NCBI RefSeq assembly: GCF_014646015.1
Contig: NZ_BMMQ01000004.1
Location: 210,558-274,557, forward strand
DNA length: 64,000 nucleotides
Origin: Microbacterium nanhaiense
GTDB lineage: Bacteria > Actinomycetota > Actinomycetes > Actinomycetales > Microbacteriaceae
Reading direction: 5' to 3'
Shown: positions 19,114 to 27,611 of the stretch, in pieces
How the letters are laid out: the number at the start of each line of letters is the position of its first letter
How positions within the stretch are numbered: the stretch's first letter is position 1
The notes under the pieces: model-generated
What the model was told of the DNA's origin: nothing
Databases searched by the model: none
Seen by the model: the letters and a program-made list of their open reading frames with translations, nothing else
Made by a program: the position numbers and the translations under genes

Positions 19114-19296
19114 TTCTCCACAGCCCTCTCCCCCGCGTGTGAATAACACGCGTGTGATTCTCCCCAGCTGGGGATGAATCTGTGGATAACTCCGGGGAAA
19201 ACCCCTTCGCCGCCGTGGAGAACGCCTCTTACGGCGTGGAGAGAGCGCGCCGATCTGGGGAGAACGCGAGCCTCGTTGTGGATAACTTGTGGAGAA
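19114..19296. promoter_or_regulatory. Cluster of DnaA-box-like 9-mers in a 425-bp gene-free stretch
   Basis: The stretch 19,026-19,450 has no gene. It contains two perfect DnaA boxes (TGTGGATAA, the complement of TTATCCACA) at 19181-19189 and 19277-19285. Three one-mismatch copies lie at 19114-19122 (TTCTCCACA), 19138-19146 (TGTGAATAA) and 19288-19296 (TGTGGAGAA); the last two of the cluster are spaced 11 bp apart, one helical turn. Weaker two-mismatch copies lie at 19158 and 19214. A locally AT-richer segment with a T6 run follows (about 19330-19400). dnaA and dnaN are not in the window. Confidence 0.6.
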
Positions 19297-19450
19297 TGAG
19301 GCGCCCGAGCCCGTCAACGGCCTCCCCTTGAGGCTTGCGCATTTCGAAAGAATTCCCCTTTTTTACTCGATACCCCTCAACAAATAGCGCCGAAGATGCG
19401 AAAAGCTCGTTCTGACGTTGCCGTATCGCGGATTTTCGAAGGAGAGCGCA

Positions 19451-21301
19451 TTGGTCCTCATCGACACCACCATCACCACCGCCCACACCTCACGACTCGA
19501 CGCATACGGAGCGCAGCCCTCCTACGACACCGACGCCTTCGCCGAACTCGTCGCGTGGGTCGAGCGCACGGCCGCCCTCACGCGGCCCGACCGGATCCAT
19601 TGGGTCGATGGATCCGATGGCGAGCGTGCGGCGCTGCTGCAGGACATGGTCGATGCCGGCACCCTCATCAGATTGAACGAGGACAAGCGCCCTGGCAGCT
19701 ACCTCGCCCGCAGCGACGAGCGCGATGTCGCGCGGCTCGAGTCGCGCACCTTCATCGCCTCCGAGCGCCCGATCGACGCGGGCCCCACGAACAATTGGGC
19801 GGATCCGAGCGAGATGCGCGAGACGCTCGCCGGGCTCTTCGACGGATCCATGCGGGGCCGCACGATGTTCGTCGTACCGTTCTCGATGGGCAAGCTGGGC
19901 GGCCCGATCTCGCAGCTCGGCGTGCAGATCACCGATAGCCCCTACGCGGTCGCGTCGATCGCGATCATGACCCGCGTCGGCAGCGCCGTGACCGAGCTCA
20001 TCGCGGGCGGCGCCTCGTGGGTGCGGACAGTGCACTCCGTCGGCGCTCCGCTCGAGGCCGGCGAGCCGGACGTGCCGTGGCCGTCGAACGACGAGAAGTA
20101 CATCGTGCACTTCCCCGACACCCTCGAGGTCGCCTCCTTCGGCTCGGGGTACGGCGGCAACGCGATTCTCGCGAAGAAGTGCTTCGCGCTGCGGATCGCG
20201 TCGGTCCTCGGGCGCGACGAGGGGTGGATGGCCGAGCACATGCTCCTCATCCGTGTGATCTCGCCCGAGGGGCGGGCGTTGCACGTCGCGGCGGCCTTCC
20301 CATCGGCGTGCGGCAAGACGAATCTCGCCATGCTGCGGCCGACGCTGCCCGGGTGGACGGTGCAGACGATCGGCGACGACATCGCCTGGATCCGCCCCGG
20401 CGCCGACGGCCGCCTCTACGCCATCAACCCCGAGGCGGGCTTCTTCGGCGTCGCCCCGGGCACGGGCCCCGCGACGAACGTGACGGCGGTCGACACGCTG
20501 CGCCGCGACGTGCTGTTCACGAACGTCGCGCTGACCGACGACGGCGACGTGTGGTGGGAGGGGCTCACGGATGAGGCGCCCGCGCACCTCATCGACTGGC
20601 GCGGCGACGACTGGACCCCGGACTCGGGCCGACCGGCCGCGCACCCCAACTCGCGCTTCACCGTCTCAGCCGCGCAGGCGCCGTCGATCGCGCCCGACTG
20701 GGAGGAGGCCGTGCCGCTCGACGCGATCCTCTTCGGCGGCCGCCGGGCGAGCAACGTGCCCCTCGTCGTCGAGGCCTTCGACTGGAACCACGGCGTCTTC
20801 ATGGGCTCCACGATCTCGTCCGAGCGCACCGCCGCCGCGGAGGGAACCGTCGGCGAGCTGCGCCGCGATCCCTTCGCCATGATGCCCTTCTGCGGGTACA
20901 ACATGGCCGACTACTTCGCCCACTGGGTCTCGATGGGCGAGGTGACCGCACCGCCCGCGATCTTCCAGGTCAACTGGTTCCGCAAGGGGCGCGACGGTCG
21001 CTTCCTGTGGCCCGGCTTCGGCGAGAACGCGCGCGTCATCGAGTGGGTGATCCGGCGGATCGAGGGCGCCGCCCCGGCCGTCGACAGCGCGATCGGCCGC
21101 CTCCCCGTCGAGCTGAACCTCGCGGGGCTCGACGCTCCGCAACCGGATCTCGACGCGCTCTTCGCCGTCGACGGGGACGGCTGGCTCGCCGAGGCCGAGC
21201 TGACCGAGGAGTTCTACGACACCTTCGGCGAGCGGATCCCTGAGGAGCTCCGCGCCCAGCTCGCCGCGCTCCGCGCGCGGCTGGCCGCCGCGGCCGGGTA
21301 A
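19451..21301 (+). CDS. pckG: Phosphoenolpyruvate carboxykinase (GTP)
   Basis: A 616-residue GTP-dependent PEPCK, which converts oxaloacetate to phosphoenolpyruvate in gluconeogenesis and anaplerotic cycling. The kinase-1a loop is S285-A-C287-G-K289-T290-N with the conserved cysteine. Other blocks include [20 protein letters not shown] (about 140-159), [18 protein letters not shown] (about 231-248) and NWFRKG near the C-terminal third. The start is TTG 19451 (LVLIDTT), chosen because GGAGAG lies about 6-8 nt upstream; an ATG at 19418 would add 11 non-conserved residues. It is preceded by the DnaA-box cluster and is monocistronic. Confidence 0.94.
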   Translation: MVLIDTTITTAHTSRLDAYGAQPSYDTDAFAELVAWVERTAALTRPDRIHWVDGSDGERAALLQDMVDAGTLIRLNEDKRPGSYLARSDERDVARLESRTFIASERPIDAGPTNNWADPSEMRETLAGLFDGSMRGRTMFVVPFSMGKLGGPISQLGVQITDSPYAVASIAIMTRVGSAVTELIAGGASWVRTVHSVGAPLEAGEPDVPWPSNDEKYIVHFPDTLEVASFGSGYGGNAILAKKCFALRIASVLGRDEGWMAEHMLLIRVISPEGRALHVAAAFPSACGKTNLAMLRPTLPGWTVQTIGDDIAWIRPGADGRLYAINPEAGFFGVAPGTGPATNVTAVDTLRRDVLFTNVALTDDGDVWWEGLTDEAPAHLIDWRGDDWTPDSGRPAAHPNSRFTVSAAQAPSIAPDWEEAVPLDAILFGGRRASNVPLVVEAFDWNHGVFMGSTISSERTAAAEGTVGELRRDPFAMMPFCGYNMADYFAHWVSMGEVTAPPAIFQVNWFRKGRDGRFLWPGFGENARVIEWVIRRIEGAAPAVDSAIGRLPVELNLAGLDAPQPDLDALFAVDGDGWLAEAELTEEFYDTFGERIPEELRAQLAALRARLAAAAG

Positions 21302-21328
21302 GCGCGGCCCGCGGATCCCTGCCGGTCG

Positions 21329-21357
21329 GCTGGGCTGGGCGCCGAGCTCAGCCCAGC
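21329..21357. terminator. Bidirectional hairpin between pckG and the rhomboid gene
   Basis: GCTGGGCT pairs with AGCCCAGC around a 13-nt loop. The right arm overlaps the last codons and stop of the convergent rhomboid gene. No strong T-tract is present on either side. Confidence 0.5.
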
Positions 21358-22262
21358 TGGGCGTAGATGCCGAAGGCCGGCAGGGCGAGCGCCGCGGCGA
21401 TCGCGACGCCGACGAGGATCAGCAGGCCGATCTGCAGCGATTTCCGGGCGGGGCGGCGCGTCTTCGTGAAGATATAACCGACGAGGGCGCCGACGGCGAG
21501 GCCGCCGACGTGCGCCTGCCACGCGATGTTCAAGCCCGGCAGGAAGCCCAGCACCAGGTTGATGCCGAGCGTGATGTACAGGCCCGTGAGGTTGGCTCCG
21601 ACGGCGCGCCCGATGACGAGCAGGGCACCGAAGAGGCCGAAGAGCGCACCCGATGCCCCCACGACCGGGGTCGCGAAGCCCAGCAGGGCGACGCCGGCCG
21701 ATCCGCCCGCCGCGCTCAGGAGGTATGTCGCGACGAAGCGCCAGGTGCCGAGCGCGGGCTCGAGCGCCCGCCCCACCATCCAGAGCGTCAGCATGTTGAG
21801 GGCGACGTGCCAGAGCCCGCCGTGCACGAACGCGGCGGTCAGGACGCGCCACGGTTCGAAGGTGCCCGAGATGCTCGGGATCAGGAAGGGCTCCCAGAAC
21901 AGCAGCCAGCGCTGCACCTCGAGCCCCGGCACCACCGAGCCCAGCATCTGAAGCAGGTAGACGACCGCGGTCACGATGAAGATGGCCGTCGTCCCGCGGC
22001 TCGATGACGAACCCGATGACACCGCGCCCGCCCGCGGTCCGGACCCCCAGCGCCGCTGGGCGCGCTTCTGCGCGGGCGTGCGGTTCTTCTTCTGCTCCTT
22101 CATGCACTCGGGGCAGATGTATCCAACGGACGCCGGCGTCATGCACTCGGGGCAGATCGTGCGGGTGCACCGCTGGCACAGCACGAAGCTCTGCCGGTCG
22201 GGGTGCCGATAGCAGTAGTTGTCCGGGTTCTCGCGGAGCGATGCCCCTGGGGTGTCGGTCAC
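21348..22262 (-). CDS. Rhomboid-family intramembrane serine protease with N-terminal zinc ribbon
   Basis: A 304-residue protein. The N-terminus has a B-box-like cysteine cluster (C17, C29, C32, C37, C40, C50, C53, with H20) that probably binds zinc, then a basic linker. Six or seven helices follow, forming the rhomboid core: WHVALNMLTLW in helix 2, catalytic S204 in GASG (202-205) and catalytic H251 in AHVGGLAVG. Rhomboids cleave single-span membrane proteins within the membrane; no substrate is evident. The start is GTG 22262. It lies downstream of ppiA in the same direction with 45 bp between, so co-transcription is likely. Confidence 0.92.
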   Translation of the reverse strand: MTDTPGASLRENPDNYCYRHPDRQSFVLCQRCTRTICPECMTPASVGYICPECMKEQKKNRTPAQKRAQRRWGSGPRAGAVSSGSSSSRGTTAIFIVTAVVYLLQMLGSVVPGLEVQRWLLFWEPFLIPSISGTFEPWRVLTAAFVHGGLWHVALNMLTLWMVGRALEPALGTWRFVATYLLSAAGGSAGVALLGFATPVVGASGALFGLFGALLVIGRAVGANLTGLYITLGINLVLGFLPGLNIAWQAHVGGLAVGALVGYIFTKTRRPARKSLQIGLLILVGVAIAAALALPAFGIYAQLG

Positions 22263-22307
22263 TGCGTTGCGGTCCTGTCCGGCAGAGCTTCGTGGGAGGA
22301 GATGTGC

Positions 22308-22862
22308 TTAGAGCTTCTCGATGTCGATCGACGAGATGACGACGTCCTCGGTGGGGCGGTCGTTCGCGCCGGTCTGCACGCCGGCGATCGCGTCGACGAC
22401 GCGCTTCGAGTCATCGTCGGCGACGGCACCGAAGATCGTGTGCTTGCCCATGAGCCACGGCGTCGGGTCGGTCGTGATGAAGAACTGCGAGCCGTTCGTG
22501 CCGCTCATGCCGCCGAACGAGTTCGGGCGCTTGCCCGCGTTCGCCATCGCCAGGATGTACGGCTCGTTGAAGTTGAGCTCGGGGTGGATCTCGTCGTCGA
22601 AGTTGTAGCCCGGGCCGCCGATGCCCTGACCGAGCGGGTCGCCGCCCTGGATCATGAAGCCCGGGATGATGCGGTGGAAGATGACGTCCTTGTAGAGGGG
22701 ACCGTCGCCCTTGGCGCCCGTGCGCGGGTCGGTCCACTCCTTCTCGCCCGTCGAGAGGCCGATGAAGTTGTCGACCGTCGCCGGGGCGTGGTCGCCGAAC
22801 AGGTTGATGGTGATGTCACCGTGGTTGGTGTGAACCGTGGCGACGGCGGTGTGCTGAGTCAT
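22308..22862 (-). CDS. ppiA: Peptidyl-prolyl cis-trans isomerase, cyclophilin type
   Basis: A 184-residue cytoplasmic cyclophilin with no signal peptide. The active-site block is IFHRIIPGFMIQGGDP (61-76), including R64, F69 and Q72, followed by GSQFFITTDPTPWLMGKHTIFG. It catalyses proline isomerisation during protein folding. ATG 22862 is preferred to ATG 22871 because GAAAGA sits at a usable distance only from the former. In many actinobacteria ppiA is origin-proximal, near gyrA and the pknB cluster, which agrees with this neighbourhood. Confidence 0.94.
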   Translation of the reverse strand: MTQHTAVATVHTNHGDITINLFGDHAPATVDNFIGLSTGEKEWTDPRTGAKGDGPLYKDVIFHRIIPGFMIQGGDPLGQGIGGPGYNFDDEIHPELNFNEPYILAMANAGKRPNSFGGMSGTNGSQFFITTDPTPWLMGKHTIFGAVADDDSKRVVDAIAGVQTGANDRPTEDVVISSIDIEKL

Positions 22863-22962
22863 GCCAACCATTCTTTCAGAGATGTGTCAAGACATCGCCG
22901 AGTCATCGATGTCCGTGGCAGGATGAGAGAAAGCACGTCACCGATGCGGAAGGGCACACCAA

Positions 22963-23478
22963 GTGAGCGTCAGCCTCAGCAAGAAGCGCAAGAAGGAACT
23001 CCGCAAGCTGCAGGGCACCGCGAATAGCGTGCTCGCGGCGCAGCGGGAAGTCGCGGCGGAGGCCGCCGAAGTGGCACGCGCCGCCGGCCGCCAGCTCCGC
23101 GAGATCAACCGCGAGGTGATCACCCCGGAGGCCAAGAAGAAGTACCACGAGTACGTCGAGCCGTACGTCGACCGCGCGGCACCCTACGTCCGCGAGGGCT
23201 ATGGGCGCGGCAAGCGGTTCTTCGACGGCGCCGTGATTCCCGTCGCTGGCAACGTCGTCGGCCGTGCGATCGGCGCCTACGACGCGACCGCGGCCAAGCT
23301 CGGCAAGAAGCAGCTCGTCGTGGCCCCGCCGAAGAAGAAGTCCTCGGCGGGCGCCGTGATCGCCGCCGTCATCGGAATCGCCGCGGCCGTCGGCATCTTC
23401 GTCGTCGCGTGGAAGACACTCAGCTCGGAGGACGAGCTGTGGGTCGCCGACGAGGCTGTCTCGACGCCCGACGCGTAA
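22963..23478 (+). CDS. Small single-span membrane protein of unknown function
   Basis: A 171-residue protein. A Lys/Arg-rich N-terminus (MSVSLSKKRKKELRKLQ) leads to an amphipathic helical region (about 15-85), and one transmembrane helix lies near the C-terminus (about 128-150) after a basic stretch PPKKKSS. A short acidic external tail ends the protein. The positive charge before the helix predicts a cytoplasmic N-terminus. I do not recognise a functional domain. GTG 22963 has GGAAGGG 8 nt upstream. It diverges from ppiA and ends at a bidirectional terminator. Confidence 0.8.
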   Translation: MSVSLSKKRKKELRKLQGTANSVLAAQREVAAEAAEVARAAGRQLREINREVITPEAKKKYHEYVEPYVDRAAPYVREGYGRGKRFFDGAVIPVAGNVVGRAIGAYDATAAKLGKKQLVVAPPKKKSSAGAVIAAVIGIAAAVGIFVVAWKTLSSEDELWVADEAVSTPDA

Positions 23479-23490
23479 GCCGTCGTACTC

Positions 23491-23527
23491 AAGCGGGGCG
23501 GGATCCATCACGGATCTCGCCCCGCTT
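23491..23527. terminator. Bidirectional terminator between convergent genes
   Basis: A 16-bp stem with one G-T wobble (AAGCGGGGCGGGATCC against GGATCTCGCCCCGCTT) closes a 5-nt loop. The plus side continues CTGGCTGTT. It separates the small membrane protein gene from aroQ. Confidence 0.85.
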
Positions 23528-23534
23528 CTGGCTG

Positions 23535-23969
23535 TTACGCGAGGATCCGCGCGAGGTGATGCACCCCGAAGGCGTACCCCTGGATCCCCGCCCCCGCGAT
23601 CACGCAGCTCGCGATGTCGCTGAGGTACGAGCGGTGCCGGAACTCCTCGCGCGCGTGCACGTTCGAGATGTGCACCTCGACGAATGGCAGCGCGACCGCC
23701 TCGAGGGCGTCGCGGATCGCGACGGACGTGTGCGTGTAGGCACCCGCGTTGATGACGATGCCGTCGCAGTCGTGGCGCGCCTCGTGGATCGCATCGATCA
23801 GGGCGCCCTCGGAGTTCGACTGCACGTCGCGGATCTCGAGCCCGTGCAGCTCGGCCGCCTCCCGCGCGACCCGCACGACGTCGTCGAGGGTCGCGGATCC
23901 GTAGATCTCGGGCTTGCGCGTGCCGAGCAGGTTGAGGTTGGGGCCGTTCACCACGAGGATCCGCGTCAT
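23535..23969 (-). CDS. aroQ: 3-dehydroquinate dehydratase, type II
   Basis: A 144-residue type II dehydroquinase, third step of the shikimate pathway. It has [22 protein letters not shown] with catalytic Y23 on the flexible loop, N75 in [10 protein letters not shown], catalytic H100 in [18 protein letters not shown], and the length of the dodecameric family. ATG 23969 is the family start. A TANNNT hexamer 6 nt upstream and no Shine-Dalgarno suggest a leaderless message. It is not part of an aro operon here. Confidence 0.95.
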   Translation of the reverse strand: MTRILVVNGPNLNLLGTRKPEIYGSATLDDVVRVAREAAELHGLEIRDVQSNSEGALIDAIHEARHDCDGIVINAGAYTHTSVAIRDALEAVALPFVEVHISNVHAREEFRHRSYLSDIASCVIAGAGIQGYAFGVHHLARILA

Positions 23970-23975
23970 GAGGTC

Positions 23976-23981
23976 AGCGTA
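23976..23981 (-). promoter_or_regulatory. Putative -10 hexamer of leaderless aroQ
   Basis: On the minus strand TACGCT is followed by six nucleotides (GACCTC) and the ATG. The identical TACGCT-N6-ATG arrangement precedes thrE. Confidence 0.45.
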
Positions 23982-24065
23982 TCGCGCGGGCCATCCTCGC
24001 GTCGCCCGCGCCCGGCCGCTCCGGCCTCGGGGATCCGGGGTGCGCGTCATCACTTTCCCGACCGG

Positions 24066-24124
24066 TCATCATGTCTCCGACGAATCATCCGTCGTCGCGG
24101 GATGATTCGTCGGAGACATGATGA
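24066..24124. repeat. 25-bp perfect inverted repeat
   Basis: The arms 24066-24090 and 24100-24124 are perfect complements around a 9-nt loop (GTCGTCGCG). The arm contains GTCTCCGACGAATCAT. It lies between thrE (ending 24174, minus) and aroQ (start 23969, minus). It can act as a thrE terminator, but there is no T-tract and the stem is far longer than terminators nearby. An operator or small palindromic element is also possible. Confidence 0.7.
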
Positions 24125-24173
24125 GTCGTGGCGAAAGGGATGACGCGGTCGGCGGCGGGGCGGGGCTCCGGCC

Positions 24174-25715
24174 CTACTCCCCTGCCTCGTAGGGCTTCGT
24201 CAGGGGGTGGGGATCCGCGGTGTCGGCGACGGGGGTCTCCTCGAGCTCGTGCTCGACGGGTTCGGTGCGGACCACCTCGAACGCGGCCGTGCCGCCCGCG
24301 GCGGTCGCGGGGCGGGCCTTCGAGCGCATCGCGACCGTGTGATCACCGAGGCGCAGGCGCAGCGGGGCGCCGACCATGAGTCCGAGCGTCGCCCCGGACG
24401 CGAGGGCGATGCCCGTCATGGCGGCGGTGAAGAGCGAGTCGAAGGCGTGCATGAATGCCTCCATCTGGCCGTCGACGCTCACGAGCCCCAGCAGACCGCG
24501 GAACACCGCGGTGCCGGGTACCATGGGCACCATCGCCGCGGTCGTGACCGCGATGGACGGCACCGCGAGGCGGTCGGCGACGACGGATCCGACGAAGCTC
24601 GCGATGAGCGCGCCACCGAAGACGCCCGCGAAGCTGGGCATGCCGAGCAGCGTCGCGAGCACGTACCAACCGCCCCAGCCGAGCACGCCGAGGGCGCCGC
24701 TCACGAGGATGATGCTGGTGCTCGCGCCGTTGATCAGGGCGACGGCGATCGCGATGAGCAGGGATCCGACGGCGTGGCCGAGCGGGCCGCCGAAGGCAAC
24801 GATGTCGCTCGGCAGCGGCAGGCCGAGACCCAGGCGCCGCGCCGCCTCGAGCCCCACAAGGATCCCGACCACGAGACCCATCGTCATGACGGCGAGGTCG
24901 AGCAGGCGCCCTCCGGCCGTGAGGGCGAAGCCGTCGATGGCGTCCTGCGTGGCGCCGACGACGGCGAGACCGGCGAGCATGAGCACGATCCCCGAGGCCA
25001 TCAGCACGGTCGGCCGCACGCTGTCGAACAGCGGCACCCCCTGCCAGCCGATCCAGGTGACGAGCACGACGAAGGCGACGAGCACGAGGGCGCCGGCGGC
25101 CTGGTTGAAGAACAGGGGGATCCGCAGCTTCGCGAGGCCCTGCTGCGTCAGGGCGACGGCGAGCGACGCGACGAGGGCGAGGAGCGTCGTGAACCAGCTG
25201 GCGCCGTACATCAACGCGACGGCGAGGCCCAGCATCGCCTGGGCGAGCACCACGACGGTCGGCCGATATCGGAAGGGGATCCGCCGGATGGTGTGGAACT
25301 CCGTCGTCGCGTCGGCGAGCGGCATGCCCGCCTCGATGTCGTTGACGAGCGCCTGCATGCGCTGTAGCTTCGCGTGATCGGGCGCGGCCGAGCGGACGAC
25401 CCTCATCAGGGTGATGGGGTCGCCGGTGCCGCCGCGATGGTCCGAGAGCACGACCGAGTTGAAGGTCACGTCGACGTGCACGCTCTTGAGCCCGTAGGCG
25501 TGCGTGATGCGCAGCGCCGCGAGCGTGACCTCCTTCGCGCTCGCACCGATTGACAGCATGATCTCGGCGACGCGCATGGCGAGGTCGAGGATCTTCTGCG
25601 CGACGCGATCGTCGATGATCGGCATCTGTTCGGTCATCCTGCGCTTCGTGGGGTCGTTCCACAGCGCCCGCTTCAGCCCGCCGAAGACGTTCCGTGCCGC
25701 CCGATCCGCATTCAT
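24174..25715 (-). CDS. thrE: Threonine/serine exporter ThrE family
   Basis: A 513-residue inner-membrane protein. An N-terminal hydrophilic ThrE domain (about 30-160) contains ILDLAMRVAEIMLSIGASAKE and YGLKSVHVDVTFNSVVLS. About ten transmembrane helices follow, with a second ThrE/DUF3815 half (about 310-460) including MVPMVPGTAVFRGLLG. Corynebacterial ThrE exports threonine and serine by proton motive force. A polar cytoplasmic tail of about 50 residues ends the protein. The start ATG 25715 has TACGCT-N6 upstream and no Shine-Dalgarno. It lies 31 bp after the TauE-type gene, so read-through is possible. Confidence 0.9.
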   Translation of the reverse strand: MNADRAARNVFGGLKRALWNDPTKRRMTEQMPIIDDRVAQKILDLAMRVAEIMLSIGASAKEVTLAALRITHAYGLKSVHVDVTFNSVVLSDHRGGTGDPITLMRVVRSAAPDHAKLQRMQALVNDIEAGMPLADATTEFHTIRRIPFRYRPTVVVLAQAMLGLAVALMYGASWFTTLLALVASLAVALTQQGLAKLRIPLFFNQAAGALVLVAFVVLVTWIGWQGVPLFDSVRPTVLMASGIVLMLAGLAVVGATQDAIDGFALTAGGRLLDLAVMTMGLVVGILVGLEAARRLGLGLPLPSDIVAFGGPLGHAVGSLLIAIAVALINGASTSIILVSGALGVLGWGGWYVLATLLGMPSFAGVFGGALIASFVGSVVADRLAVPSIAVTTAAMVPMVPGTAVFRGLLGLVSVDGQMEAFMHAFDSLFTAAMTGIALASGATLGLMVGAPLRLRLGDHTVAMRSKARPATAAGGTAAFEVVRTEPVEHELEETPVADTADPHPLTKPYEAGE

Positions 25716-25721
25716 GCTCCG

Positions 25722-25727
25722 AGCGTA
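25722..25727 (-). promoter_or_regulatory. Putative -10 hexamer of leaderless thrE
   Basis: TACGCT, six nucleotides (CGGAGC), then ATG on the minus strand. GGAG within the six nucleotides is too close to serve as an efficient Shine-Dalgarno. Confidence 0.4.
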
Positions 25728-25746
25728 ATCACGCGGCCCGAGCGTT

Positions 25747-26517
25747 TCAGCTGAGAAGGTCGTACGTCAGCTTCACGATGAGGGCGGCGATGACGACGAT
25801 GAACACGATGCGCACGAAGCGGTTGCCCCGGGAGAGGGCCGTGCGAGCCCCGATGTACCCGCCGATCAGGTTCGCGGCGCCGACGATGAGGCCGAGGTGC
25901 CAGATGACGTGCCCCGTCGGGACGAAGAAGATCAGGGCGCCGAGGTTGGTGCAGAAGTTCGCGACCTTGCCGAGCGCCGAGGCGGGCATGAAGGCGTAGC
26001 CGAGCACGCTGACGAGCAGGATCACGAAGAACGAGCCGGTGCCGGGACCGAGCGCGCCGTCGTACGCGCCCACCGCCAGGCCGATCGCGGATGCCCCGAT
26101 GGCGTGCTTCACGCCGTGCCAGCGCTGCGTCGCCTGGATCCCCATCTGGGGCTTCAGGATCGTGAATGCCCCGACGGCAATGAGAACAACGAGAATGATC
26201 GGGGTGAATGCCTCTTCGGGAATATAGGTGGCGATGACCGCGCCGACAACCGCGCCCGCGAGCGCCGAGACGGCGAGAGGCACGGCCGTGCGCGGATCCG
26301 GCTTCAACCGGCGGGCGAAGGTGACCGCGGCGACCGAGGTGCCCATGATGCTCGCGACCTTGTTCGTCGCGAGGGCCTGGAGCGGCGCGATGCCCGGCAC
26401 GAGCATCATCGCCGGCAGCTGGATAAGCCCGCCGCCGCCCACGACGGCGTCGACCCAGCCCGCCGCGAAACCCGCCAGCACGAGGAGTGCGAGGGTGAGC
26501 AGGTCGAGGTCGGGCAC
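25747..26517 (-). CDS. TauE/SafE-family sulfite/anion exporter
   Basis: A 256-residue protein with about eight transmembrane helices in two repeated halves. It carries the family's GG-rich motifs (VDAVVGGGGLIQLPAM near residue 23-38, VGAYDGALGPGTGSFF near the middle). Family members move sulfite, sulfoacetate or other organosulfur anions; the substrate is not predictable here. The start is GTG 26517; TAGAAT six nucleotides upstream and no Shine-Dalgarno suggest a leaderless mRNA. Confidence 0.88.
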   Translation of the reverse strand: MPDLDLLTLALLVLAGFAAGWVDAVVGGGGLIQLPAMMLVPGIAPLQALATNKVASIMGTSVAAVTFARRLKPDPRTAVPLAVSALAGAVVGAVIATYIPEEAFTPIILVVLIAVGAFTILKPQMGIQATQRWHGVKHAIGASAIGLAVGAYDGALGPGTGSFFVILLVSVLGYAFMPASALGKVANFCTNLGALIFFVPTGHVIWHLGLIVGAANLIGGYIGARTALSRGNRFVRIVFIVVIAALIVKLTYDLLS

Positions 26518-26523
26518 CGACCG

Positions 26524-26529
26524 ATTCTA
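26524..26529 (-). promoter_or_regulatory. Putative -10 hexamer of leaderless TauE-family gene
   Basis: TAGAAT on the minus strand lies six nucleotides before the GTG start; no Shine-Dalgarno is visible. Confidence 0.45.
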
Positions 26530-26672
26530 CGGCGGCGCCACGACCTTTTCCGGGCCGCGCGGGAATACGCTCGGGAAGACAGCGTTGTATGACGGGTGTT
26601 ACGCCGAATTTTTGGCCTGAGCGCCCGGCGATCGCAAGATGAAGCGATGCACCACGAAGGAGAACGCCTCGG

Positions 26673-27611
26673 ATGACGACCCAGGAGGCCGCAGGTCTCG
26701 GCGAGCCCGCCGCGCCTGAGGAGCCCGCGCGACGCTCCGAGCTCTGGCATCGCCTGCGACGGCCGGTGCCGCTCGCGGCGCTCGTCGTCATCGTCGTGAG
26801 CGTCATCGCCGCCGCCGCCGCGCCGTTCGTCGCGGGCCTGTCTGGCAACGACCCCTTCACCTATCACCCGGAGGCGCTGTCACCGACGACCGCCCCCGCC
26901 GGCATCCTCGGCGGAGTCAGCGCCGAGCACTGGTTCGGCGTCGAGCCGGGCACGGGCCGCGACCTGTTCTCGCTCGTGGTCTACGGGGCGCGCACCTCGC
27001 TGCTCATCGGGCTCGGGTCGACGGTGATCGCGACGATCATCGGCGTCGTGCTCGGCATCGTCGCCGGCGCCCGCGGCGGCTGGGCCGAGAAGGTCGTCGG
27101 CTTCGCGACCGACGTCACGCTCGGCTTCCCCTTCCTGATCTTCGCGATCGCCCTCTCGGCGATCTTCCCGGTCGACGCACCGCGCGAGCTCATGCTGATC
27201 GGCGTGCTCGGTCTGTTCGGTTGGCCGTCGATCGCGCGGGTCGTCGCGGCCGAGACGCGCGTCGTCGCACGCCAGCCGTACGTGACCGCGTCGCGCGTCA
27301 TGGGCGCGCGCTTCGGCCACATCTTCCGGCACCAGGTGCTGCCGAACGTGACGCCGACGATCATCATCTACTCCTGCATTTCGCTACCGGGACGGATCAG
27401 CGCGGAGGCGACGCTGTCGTTCCTCGGCGTCGGCGTGCTGCCCCCGACTCCCAGCTGGGGGCGCTCGATCGGCGACGCGATCAACTGGGTCACGGTCGAC
27501 CCGATGTTCCTCATCTTCCCCGCGGGCGCGCTGTTCATCGTGACCTTCGCGTTCAACATCCTCGGCGACGCGATCCGCGACGCCCTCGACCCCCGGAAGG
27601 CAGGACGATGA
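26673..27611 (+). CDS. ABC transporter permease, DppC/OppC type
   Basis: A 312-residue inner-membrane permease of the peptide/nickel family. An N-terminal cytoplasmic extension and first helix (about 30-50) precede a five-helix core. The EAA loop region reads ARVVAAETRVVARQPYVTASRVMGARFGHIFRHQVLPN. It is the first gene of a four-gene operon (permease, permease, binding protein, fused ATPase), with AAGGAG 10 nt before ATG 26673. The 3' end overlaps the next gene by 4 nt (ATGA). The substrate may be a peptide, nickel or an oligosaccharide. Confidence 0.9.
   Translation: MTTQEAAGLGEPAAPEEPARRSELWHRLRRPVPLAALVVIVVSVIAAAAAPFVAGLSGNDPFTYHPEALSPTTAPAGILGGVSAEHWFGVEPGTGRDLFSLVVYGARTSLLIGLGSTVIATIIGVVLGIVAGARGGWAEKVVGFATDVTLGFPFLIFAIALSAIFPVDAPRELMLIGVLGLFGWPSIARVVAAETRVVARQPYVTASRVMGARFGHIFRHQVLPNVTPTIIIYSCISLPGRISAEATLSFLGVGVLPPTPSWGRSIGDAINWVTVDPMFLIFPAGALFIVTFAFNILGDAIRDALDPRKAGR

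Noticed and set aside
19081..19440. A bona fide chromosomal origin call for the DnaA-box stretch.
   Set aside because: dnaA, dnaN and rpmH are not in the window and no skew can be computed here, so it is kept only as a DnaA-box cluster.
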